Shown here: piece after piece, positions 55,371 to 64,000 of the stretch | Layout: the number at the start of each line of letters is the position of its first letter | Position numbering within the stretch: the first letter of the stretch is position 1 | Assembly (NCBI GenBank): GCA_028751875.1 | Contig: CM054141.1 | Location: forward strand, 48,731,016-48,795,015 | Length of the DNA stretch: 64,000 nt | Reading direction: 5' to 3' | From: Rapana venosa | Taxonomy: Eukaryota > Mollusca > Gastropoda > Neogastropoda > Muricidae | Position numbers and translations under genes: made by a program | The notes under the pieces: generated by a model | The model's input: only the letters and a program-made list of their open reading frames with translations | The model's database searches: none | Told to the model about the DNA's origin: nothing

Positions 55371-56140
55371 CCCTCTGTCAGTATACAAGCATTATCTTCA
55401 AAGATCCATCATAAACTCAGTTGTTATTTTAGCAGCATGTCTTCATAGTAGTGATCTTAGACAGAATTCCCATTGGCATTGTCCTGTAGCTATTCATATG
55501 ACACTCACAGCACCTCGAAGTGCTGAGTCACATAAAAAAATTCAAATATGATAATGTTCAATCCAAGGATTTTACTTGTGGTGCTAGCTGAATTGATTTC
55601 CTTTAAAATGAGTTCCTTCCCTTAAAACGTCAGTTGTTTTGTATGTATGCCTTTGGACTTTATCTTACATTACCAGGAGTTGACAATTTTTCATGACCAA
55701 AATGATGACAGATATGTACATGCTGAAAGAGGCAGTACTGGCAAATTTTACTTCAACATGACTCCTAAGCCTAGGAAAACATTCCTGTGAGTTAAATCAA
55801 TGTGTCTCTTTCTTGTGGATAAGCTGATGGATACTTACATCTTGTTGAGATAAGCCTGTGTGTGTGTAAAATGTTTTTGCTTTTTTAGCAGTCACTGACT
55901 TACTTTTAGGAAAAACAAAAACATGTTGGAAGATCTGTGTACAAATATTTTGTAAATACCAAAAGTACCTAAAATAAACTTCACTTTGATGTATAATATA
56001 TTGGGGGTTTTCTCAGTCTCAAAACAATATATAATTTAATAGGGCAAAACAAAATGTGTCACAGTTTTGTTGAGATGTGTAATAGACTGCAACCTCATTT
56101 AGTTTTGATATCTGGTCATTCTAATTCCCACAAGTGATGC
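55371..56140. other. Unique AT-rich stretch
   Basis: No gene or repeat recognised. Confidence 0.4.
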
Positions 56141-56159
56141 AGACCAAAACTGTGTACAA

Positions 56160-56270
56160 GACTTATCATCGTGTTTTTATAGCTTCAAAGTTCACCAAAT
56201 GGTGACATGTTTGCATATACAACCATTTTTGGACACCATTGAGGGAGCTGCAATCAAACCTCCAGGTTGA
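56160..56270 (-). mobile_element. SINE-E 3'-domain fragment, diverged
   Basis: Minus strand: 'tccaaaaatggttgtatatg', 'catgtcaccatttggtgaac', following the SINE-E order. Confidence 0.5.
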
Positions 56271-56309
56271 TGTTGAAACATGAAACAAGCGGACACGCGT
56301 TTTTAAAAA

Positions 56310-56580
56310 TAATAAATTGTCATCTATTCTTACCAGCACACAATAGCTTTCCTTTTTATAGGAAGAATGTGCTTTTATCTGTTTACAATGTGTTCTACCT
56401 GCATTTGCACATGAGGCCTCTGCTTATAGTCTCACCAGAAGAACTGTCAGGGGAATGGTGTCAGTACTGGTGTTAGCTCCTGGGTTAAAAAATAAATATC
56501 ATGTAATCTGCGATGGTGGCTCAGACCCAGGCCATCAGATCACAAGCACAACACTCTAACCACTAGGATATCACCCCTCC
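56310..56580 (-). mobile_element. SINE-A, copy 13 (old, diverged)
   Basis: Recognisable 'attgtcatctattcttacca', 'gcttatagtctcaccagaag', 'aacactctaaccactaggat'. B-box region 'cagacccagg' is degraded. 3' end missing. Confidence 0.75.
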
Positions 56581-57235
56581 ACCTTCCCTTTAGTGTGTGA
56601 GGATAATTTGCCTTTTAAATATTAAGGAAACAACATTGTAAAATAAGATTCCTTTTTGTTACATCAAGAGCTTCCAACTGTTTGCAAATGAGATATATCA
56701 ACAAGCAGTTTTCATTCACTAAGAAATATTAATAAAGCAGATAAATGCTCAAGTAGCATGTAGAATGTTGTTTATTATGTAGCAGAGTGAAGTGAATGAA
56801 ATGAATTGATTTTAATCAGTAACCTTGGCACTACACGAATTTAATAGACAAAGATTACTGCTCTCTCAGATGATGATTCATTTTTGATGACTTGTCATGG
56901 CTTCGTCTTTCAAACAGATTACCCGATTTAATCATACGCTGCTGTGTCTTCTTATTGAGATAATGATGCTGCTGTTCTCTCTTTGCGAGCTATCAATCTA
57001 ACATAAGCAGCCAGCTTAGGATGTTTGTGTCAAAAAGTGAATATAGTAGTGGCATCATCTTCCACTTTTAAACAACTTATTGAAGTTACACTGTGGTTAT
57101 TTTATTATAGAAAAATAAAGAAACACAACAAAGATTCATACAAAATATATTGTAAAGTCATAAGCTACTAAGAAATATACAGACAACTTAGTAGTTCTTC
57201 CAAACTTGATTAAAAATAAACAATAATATTTACAT
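56581..57235. other. Unique AT-rich stretch
   Basis: No gene or repeat recognised. Confidence 0.4.
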
Positions 57236-57244
57236 GAGTGTGCC

Positions 57245-57410
57245 TCATATACACACAAACACACACATACACACACAGACACAGACGCACCCAAACACAC
57301 ACACAATCACACACACACACACACACTCACATACGCAAACACGCACGCACACACGCACGCACGCACACACACACTCGCACGCACGCAAGCACGCACGAAC
57401 GCACATACGT

Positions 57411-57444
<34 letters not shown>

Positions 57445-57445
57445 C
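57245..57445. repeat. (AC)n with GC steps
   Basis: AC with CGCACG interruptions. Confidence 0.93.
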
Positions 57446-57464
57446 ACTTTCACCTTAATCTATT

Positions 57465-57570
57465 CTAGACGCACTCTCTGACTGACAGGAAATCCATTTT
57501 GACAATTATTATTAGCGGAGATATCCCCCGATTGCTTCCAAAGCAATCATCATAAAAACACTGAAAGATG
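57465..57570 (+). repeat. Local island LR6, copy 1 (tentative)
   Basis: 'actgacaggaaatccatttt' and 'caatcatcataaaaacactg' parallel 59235-59345 in order. Confidence 0.55.
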
Positions 57571-57571
57571 A

Positions 57572-57572
57572 G

Positions 57573-57659
<87 letters not shown>

Positions 57660-57660
57660 G
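57572..57660. repeat. (GA)n microsatellite
   Basis: GA 57572-57655 with one shift, then AAG. Confidence 0.96.
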
Positions 57661-58110
57661 AAGAAGAAGAAAGTGGATGCTGAGCAGCCTTTCCTCTCCG
57701 CATATCAATAAATGACAGACAGGGCACGTAGAGCAATTCTCAATGATGGCCTAAATTTGGAATTATCTTCGGATGAGAGAATAGGGCGAAGCTCTTTTCA
57801 TGGAATCAGAGCTTTGTCAAGATATCATTGCCAAACGGTGGGGTAGGATAACGATGTCATAAAGTGTGTATTATCTTTGATTTGGAGATGTAAACCACTA
57901 TTCTTTCTAACGTTCACTCAGTGGTTTTGTTTTGTTTTGTTTTGTTTTTAAGCATCCTTTGGGTCACCCAGAGTATGCACTCTTATTCATCAAGCATGAC
58001 AAATCACTGTGAGACCCCACACTGGGTGAAAACCTTGCATAAGTGTCAGTTTTGAATTGCCGCTCCACGTAGGCAGCCATACTCCGATTTTAGAGGAAGA
58101 GCGAAATCAC
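57661..58110. other. Unique stretch ending in repeat G / SINE-E fragment
   Basis: 57960-58000 matches repeat G ('gggtcacccagagtatgcac'). 58060-58100 ('ctccacgtaggcagccatac', 'tccgattttag') is antisense SINE-E. A (GTTTT)n patch lies at 57923-57945. No gene seen. Confidence 0.45.
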
Positions 58111-58429
58111 ATTATCATCTTGTTATTAATGTGTGATTGTTGTACAAGTTATGGGCTGAATTTGAATTGCCCGTGTTTGATTTGTTTGTTTTGCTTGTTC
58201 TTCTTATCTCTCATCTTCTATGTCTTCTGTGTCCTTTTACCGATATTCGGCTTTATCCTGGTTCAGTTTGTTCCTTTGCAAATTTATCAGATTCTTATTT
58301 TGCAGAGGGCCAGATGTAAAAGTGTTTGGTTATAGAGTTCATTCTCTCCATTCTGTTGTTCCTCCTTCTGTTCATCTCATCATCGACGTTATCAACACAA
58401 CAACTAAGGCTACCACACCGCTACCACGC

Positions 58430-58730
58430 CACTACAGTTAATACCACTACAACCACCGCTACCACCTGTATCATCATCACCATCACTATCATCATCACCA
58501 TCACCATCATCATCAGAATCTTTGTTATCATCATTCTCACCACCACCACTACCCCCCCCCCAACCCCCCCCCCCCCTTACCACCACCAAAAAACAACAAC
58601 AAAACAACAACAAACAAACCCAACAAAAACAAAAACAATACATCATTATTATTTTAATTGTCTTTTTTTTCATTATTGTTCTCGACAGCTTTGTCATTAT
58701 TTTCATCATCATTATCATCATCATATGATA
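58430..58730. repeat. (ATC)n / (ACC)n trinucleotide tract with C run
   Basis: CATCAT, ACCACC and AACAAC blocks, C runs at 58551-58576. Confidence 0.88.
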
Positions 58731-59100
58731 CTACTACAACCCTCGGAAAGCCATCGCTACTGTATGTATCATCACGACACAAACCACACAAAGCTCTGTA
58801 TAATTATCTGTACAAGTCATGATAAGTTCAAAGGCTTCTTTGGCTGAGTAAGTTTGACTTGGTGAAGCCATACTTCACACACAACCTAACCAAACAAACG
58901 AAACACACACAAAAATGAGTAAACGACGTTCCGCGTACGTAGTTGCTAAAGCCAACAAGCTAATACGACCAAGTAAGAATAGATCAGAATGGGAGCACGA
59001 AAAGGAAATTGCTGAGGTACAGATTCATTAGTACATGGTCCCTGGGAGATGAACCTATGGCACTGATATCATAGGTACTTGAGGTACAAAGTGCACGTGC
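58731..59100. other. Unique stretch
   Basis: No gene or repeat recognised. Confidence 0.4.
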
Positions 59101-59103
59101 ATT

Positions 59104-59145
59104 TGTCTCTGTCTGTCTGTCTGTCTCTGTCTCTCTGTCTGTCTT

Positions 59146-59176
<31 letters not shown>

Positions 59177-59178
59177 GA
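59104..59178. repeat. (TCTG)n / (TC)n
   Basis: TCTG and TCTC repeats. Confidence 0.9.
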
Positions 59179-59234
59179 TCCTTTTTCAGTCTCCCAGTTC
59201 CTTTTCATTCCCATTTATTTTAAATGCTTTTTTT

Positions 59235-59345
59235 AAACGCACTCAGTAACTGACAGAAAATCCATTTTACGGTTATTACCATGGCACTGGCCTTTTCTTT
59301 TACCTTTGATCCAATCATCACAAAAACCCTGACAGGTGGACAACA
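59235..59345 (+). repeat. Local island LR6, copy 2 (tentative)
   Basis: 'actgacagaaaatccatttt', 'ccaatcatcacaaaaaccct' parallel 57465-57570. Confidence 0.55.
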
Positions 59346-59880
59346 AAATGGTGTGGAAAAGTGAATGTTTGAAGACCTTTCCCACTCTGACATCATCAAA
59401 TGGCAGGGGAATTAAAACAGTTTTCGATCAAAATAAGACCTCTGCCCTTTGTTTATTTTCCTATTTAAGTTCATTTAAGAAAGATGGATAACGCTTCGTG
59501 CTCTTTTGTTATGAAAATGAATAGATGAAAGTTAAAGCATAAACGATAATGATAATGGAGCCCATATTGTTATGCTGACTTCATATGCTGTGACTGCCCT
59601 TACAATGACGTAATCAAACGACCAAAAGCGGGAATAAGATAAAACAGTACCAAACAGTCTATGGTTCTAGGTTTTTTCCCCACCGATGTTGTATTATAAA
59701 TTCTATTTACAATAAAAACGTGCAAAGTGATTGAAAATAAAAAGAAACTTTGCAAAATTGTTGGGTTCTTTTGTAATCAGTGGCTACTGTATTGTTTGCT
59801 CTTCAGAGTATACCATTTTTATTTATTTATTTATTTTTAGCAAACAGACCTATATTAAAATTCTAAAATATTGATTGATG
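59346..59880. other. Unique AT-rich stretch
   Basis: (TTTA)n patch at 59817-59838. No gene recognised. Confidence 0.4.
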
Positions 59881-59883
59881 ATC

Positions 59884-59950
59884 AACTAAGATCAGCATCA
59901 GCATCAGTATCAGCAGTCCCTTGACCAAGAATATGGTCGGGGGAGGGGGA
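59884..59950 (-). mobile_element. LINE 3'-end fragment L8
   Basis: Minus strand 'attcttggtcaagggactgc' then 'tgatgctgatgctgatc'. The first part equals the LINE C-terminus seen in L5 ('TrpSerArgAsp' then stop) and is followed by a (TGATGC)n tail. Only about 65 bp remain. Confidence 0.55.
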
Positions 59951-60032
59951 GGGTAACCATTTCTGCTGGCAGGATGAAGGGGTGTGAGGGGCTGGTGTGT
60001 GTTCTTAGCCACCAGCAGGAGGCTTGGAGAGG

Positions 60033-60196
60033 CGATGGTTTATAGTGGCATCTGAAGAATTTTCAGGGGAGAGGAGTTGGCATTGGCGTTAAATATACCC
60101 ATAAGCGGGAGTCTCGGAGGTGGTTTGAACCTGGGTTTGAACCCAGGCCGTCAGATCGCGAGCGCAACGCTCTAACCACTAGGCAATGCCATTCCC

Positions 60197-60197
<1 letters not shown>
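60033..60197 (-). mobile_element. SINE-A, copy 14 (head and core, diverged)
   Basis: 'gatggtttatagtggcatct', 'gtttgaacccaggccgtcag', 'cgctctaaccactaggcaat'. The B-box region is duplicated ('tttgaacctgggtttgaacc'). (GA)n follows. Confidence 0.75.
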
Positions 60198-60246
<49 letters not shown>

Positions 60247-60256
60247 GAGAGAGAGA
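60198..60256. repeat. (GA)n microsatellite
   Basis: GA with one GGG step, abutting the SINE head. Confidence 0.95.
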
Positions 60257-60885
60257 AGCTGGAACACTCATCTTGCAAAATCAGTGCTCACATCCTGTAG
60301 ATCACGTGAAAAACAACTCTACACATTCGTTGGCATAGGGGGCGCTGTGTTGGCCAGCCTACTCACTTGTTCCCTGTTCACCTGACGGTGACAAAGACAC
60401 ACAACTTCAGCAGTGCGGCGACATGGCAAGACGTTCTCCAGTGTCGCTGTCCAGCCATTTTCACCTGAGGCTATAGGTAGGCCTAATTATTGTTGTTCGT
60501 GTTTGTCATGCAGAGTTTTTTTCACAGTTATTACAAGTTTGAAATAAAAATGTAGTGTAAAGTTACAATTTTACTGTATGACAGTTTTCAAAATGGAATT
60601 TGTATAGACTAATACCATCAAGAGACAAGATTACCCAGCAATCCCCCGTCTGTGATTTTCACCTTCCTTTGTCTTGTTTAGAGTTGGTGGGGCACTGCAG
60701 TGAACTCGTTCATACTGACTGGGACAAGATAAACCATTAACATTGAGATCAGTCTTGCTTTTCAATTTTAACATGTGAAAACCTTACATCTGAAAACAAG
60801 AATTTCAAGTTTAATACGAATTGCTAAGAAGCAGACTCGGCGCTGGACACATTTTTAGCATTTGAAACTCTCTTGGAACTTTTGA
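60257..60885. other. Unique stretch
   Basis: No gene I can support. The sequence near 60424-60475 is GC-richer, but shows no definite exon. Confidence 0.4.
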
Positions 60886-61000
60886 TCTTACCTTATGTTC
60901 CTCCCTAGAACTACCAATTCACCAATGGTGAAAGTTTTGCATATGCGACAGTTTTTGTCCACCATTACTGAAGCCGCATTTTCACTTTGGGGACTATCTG
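60886..61000 (-). mobile_element. SINE-E 3'-domain fragment
   Basis: Minus strand: 'ttcagtaatggtggacaaaa', 'ctgtcgcatatgcaaaac', 'tttcaccattggtgaattgg', 'agttctagggaggaac'. Confidence 0.65.
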
Positions 61001-61395
61001 GATTTTATGTATGCCACAATCTCATTCTGATGTAGTATAGTAAATTCGAGGAATTTTTTTTTAAACTGTCAGAATAAAACAAGAAAAAGAAGGGTGGTGT
61101 CATTGTCTGTGTACCAACACCTTTATCCCCTTTACATTTTTTATATTATGCTTACCCATTGTCTGTTCGTCTCTCTCTGTGTTTCTCTGTTTCTGAGTCT
61201 CTGTCTCTGTCTCTCTCCCTCTCAATGCGCTTACCTTCTCTGATTTACTTCTTTCAATGCTTCGTCTGTCTTCTAGTTACAGCTTTTAAGTTTATTTTTC
61301 GTGTTACTACTTGTCCTTGCAATCAATTTATTTAAACATTCTCTACTGTAGAACAGCGCACATATTTACGTGATGGAAGATTCCGTGTTTGATCA
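61001..61395. other. Unique stretch
   Basis: Short TCTG/TC patch at 61168-61222. No gene recognised. Confidence 0.4.
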
Positions 61396-61475
61396 AACCT
61401 TTTCTATTCCTCGCTGAAGCTCCGATGTTTGCCGATGATGAGATATTGCGTATGCGATGAAGTTAGCGCCATTCT
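61395..61475 (-). mobile_element. SINE-E 3'-domain fragment, diverged
   Basis: Minus strand: 'ttcatcgcatacgcaatatc', 'catcggcaaacatcggagct', 'tcagcgaggaatag'. Confidence 0.5.
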
Positions 61476-62090
61476 AACTGTGGATAAATGTGTTAAATCA
61501 ACAAACGTATCCATCGCTTTAAAAAACACTATATGACTGCCAACTGTTGTTGATACTGTGAAGTCATCCAACATTATTATGTCTAGGTAATTTTGTTTTT
61601 GTGGCACTTTTCTTTCATAAAAATCCATCTAAACGAAGAAAAAGGGACAGAAATATTTCGCTATATTTCAACCGGAAAACTATTATTGTAGCAAGCTCAG
61701 TGATGGACAAGTGGCCGGAATGGCAGACTAGGACATTTGCGGAGCCTTTTACAAATTGCCAACTTGTTGCTGAGCGCTGCATTGTGAACAAAATACACTG
61801 ACCGTTCCCTGTAACGCAGCGTTTGATTTATTGGAGTCGATCGTTGTGCGATGTTATTTGGGCCTCTGTTGCTTACATCCTGCTGCAGATGACTCCAGAC
61901 CACAATCGCACCGCTCTAACAACTAGATGTTATCCCCATCTCCACCCTCCACCCCCTGCTGAAGGATTTAAATGTAGACGATGGTCATCAATTCAGAAAC
62001 TCCAATCATTATATTCGGTTGGAAGTCTGTGCGTCGGTGTTAAATTCGGCTGTTTTACCGAGTGATTATAACTTAGACTTGCGCTGGTAC
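61476..62090. other. Unique stretch
   Basis: Several short frames (60-80 codons), none recognisable. No gene asserted. Confidence 0.4.
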
Positions 62091-62094
62091 GAAA

Positions 62095-62258
62095 TACACA
62101 CACACACTCTCACCCGCATACGCACGCGCAACACTCCCCCCCCCCCCCACACACACACACATTACACACAAACCACAGCCGCCACCACCACACACCACAC
62201 CACACCACACCGCACCACATAATACACACGCACACACCACACCACACTACAACACACC
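62095..62258. repeat. Degenerate (AC)n / (ACACC)n with C run
   Basis: AC, C run at 62136-62148, then CACAC and CACCACA steps. Confidence 0.88.
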
Positions 62259-63620
62259 TTATTTTGCTTTTTATTAAACATCATTGTTTGTGTTTGCCTT
62301 CAGACATGTTCCAACAGTCTTGGACCTTCTCACCACAGACGCTAAGACGACAACGCTGTGAAATGAATCAGGGAAATACAAGACCTCTGAAGTATATGTC
62401 CACATGATTGATGTTTTAACTGTGTCAAGGCCCCTGTTAGTGAAGGAGAGAGGATGGAGGCAAAAGGAAACCTTCAACAAGGCTCTGAAGGGCTTTGTTC
62501 TCTTGGGATCTGGACCTGAAAATGTCTTCAACACGGGGATATTGCGTTTCCCTTGCGCGTGTAGTGTCCATGCAGGCCGTTGCATGCTTCCAGATCCTGC
62601 AGGACTGAGCTCAAACCCCGATAGAGATTTTACATGTCTGCAACAGAGCAGTCTGTATGACACTGGCCGTGTAAGAATTACTTCGGGGTGACTTACAGAG
62701 CAGTGAGCATCTGCCGAAAATCTGCCGTTGGAGGGAAAGTGGAATGTGGAGAGGTAGGGACGCACAGTCCCCGGCTAAGCAGCTGCTGCCTCACACAGCC
62801 CACGGGCATGTCCCAGAAAGGGACGATCGTTGAAACACGCGTTGACATGGCTCACAGAGGGAAGAGACGCAGGTCTCGGCTTCACATTTCCCTATGCTCT
62901 AGCCCAGATTGTCCCCTGAAGTTGTCTTGCTTGCGTTTCTATCAAGACTACCCTGTCAACTGCCTTCACATTAGAATGTGATCAACGCGAAACGGTTGTA
63001 TGATCACTGGGCACCAAACTTCTGTGGATTGCATCAACTCTCCTGGCTAAAAAGATATAAAATATAATAGAATAGGAAAATAAAGTAGAGAATAAAAGTA
63101 GGAAATAAAAGAATAGAAAATAAAATCCAAATAAAACTTCGACACTAATCAAGATAAGATAGTTAAGCAAGGATAAAAAATAAAACATAATAAACCAAAA
63201 CGTAGGTACCCATCCCCTTGCTAAAACAATCCAAATCCGCTTCCACGTCTTCAAAGAACAGGGGATGGGGCTGGCCTCTGTACAAGAGACCAAAGGAGAA
63301 CAATCCCGGTGACAGTGATGCTGGTGTCGGAAAACACCACCTAGGAATGGTCAGCAGAGCTCAGGAGGGGTTGTGGTTCCGTCACCCCCTCCCTCCCAGT
63401 CCTCAGTGTTTCCTGAACTGACAATCTGTGTCCCTCTGTCCAGTCCTTCGTGTCACAGGGGTCCTCATCTGGTAGTTAAAAGTCATGTGGATCATATATG
63501 TAGGTCTTTAGAATCCTCTTCAGGGGTGTGGAAAACATCATCTGGGCTGTGGAACATGCTATTGAAGACCTTCCATACGTAAGTACATGAAGACTATACA
63601 GTTACAGTTGTGCTTCTTGT
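62259..63620. other. Unique stretch, GC-richer, no assigned gene
   Basis: Contains a 163-codon minus-strand frame (62274-62765) and two plus-strand frames (62404-62691, 62688-62981) not derived from simple repeats. None matches a family I know and no splice or start context is convincing. 63055-63195 is A-rich with AATAA steps. Confidence 0.4.

Positions 63621-63623
<3 letters not shown>

Positions 63624-63687
<64 letters not shown>
63624..63687. repeat. (TA)n microsatellite
   Basis: About 31 TA units. Confidence 0.96.
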
Positions 63688-63688
<1 letters not shown>

Positions 63689-64000
63689 GACTTGTGATTC
63701 AGTTTTTAGCTATGTTTTAGCAACTGTTCGTTTCCATAAAACGTTTCCCTTAACTTTTCAGTACGTATGTATGATGTTCTAGAGACATGGCAGTTACTGC
63801 TATATTCACAATGGAGTACAATGCAGAATAAAGTGCAATTTTGTTTGCAGATTTCTGGAAAAAAATCTTGACTTTTTAGAATAATTTAGTTTGTCGTGTG
63901 TATAAATTCTCAACAACGTGACAGCTTTAAAATTAGAAATTGATGAAATTTGAAAAGTTGAGAATAAAATGTAAAATAAATCATTAAAGTAATGAAACTT
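63688..64000. other. Unique AT-rich stretch
   Basis: No gene or repeat recognised. Confidence 0.4.

Overview
The window is non-coding, repeat-dominated eukaryotic DNA. I see no intact host gene, rRNA gene, functional tRNA gene, LTR element or CRISPR array, and no convincing spliced exon. By eye about a fifth to a quarter of the bases are microsatellite or minisatellite: (GA/TC)n, (AC/GT)n, (CAGA/TCTG)n, (TA)n and one giant (AAG)n. Nearly all long open frames here are translations of these repeats. The mobile elements (tRNA-headed SINEs, non-LTR retrotransposons with simple-repeat tails) and the microsatellite load resemble marine mollusc genomes, most likely a gastropod. That assignment is an inference from resemblance.

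The recognisable coding matter is decayed LINE sequence. There is a 1.7 kb reverse transcriptase copy broken by one in-frame stop (about 4783-6485, +). A second RT fragment runs 11794-12897 (+). A C-terminal zinc-knuckle fragment lies at 43512-44330 (+). Five short 3' ends lie at about 8297-8850, 14640-14960, 14980-15362, 18600-18785 and 59884-59950 (all -).

At least five SINE-like families are interspersed. SINE-A (about 340 bp, tRNA head) has 14 copies. SINE-B ends in a 'tatatagcgc' motif. SINE-C joins a tRNA-like A box to a 5S rRNA-like segment. SINE-D has a tRNA-like head. SINE-E is a 3'-conserved family with many fragments. SINE-A, SINE-B and a sixth element near 10.0 kb share a core resembling GATGAGAC-TAAACCGAGG.

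Layout: 0-12 kb holds diverged copies of one unique 'island' separated by (GA)n/(CAGA)n/(AC)n, with LINE and SINE insertions. 12-22 kb holds LINE remnants, a (TA)n block, a 28-bp minisatellite with a 101-bp higher-order period, the (AAG)n tract and a 41-bp minisatellite. 22-32 kb is (TC)n/(GT)n-rich with a 31-bp minisatellite and a duplicated 280-bp island. 32.27-35.40 kb is a tandem triplication of a 1.1 kb unit. 36-47 kb mixes SINEs, microsatellites and the zinc-knuckle LINE. 47-53 kb carries a minisatellite inside a SINE, a 33-bp satellite and a thrice-repeated 200-bp island. 53-64 kb is more AT-rich and mostly unique, with scattered old SINE pieces.

Nothing here forms a pathway. The biology is retrotransposition, slippage and local duplication, with transposons and microsatellites repeatedly found at each other's boundaries.
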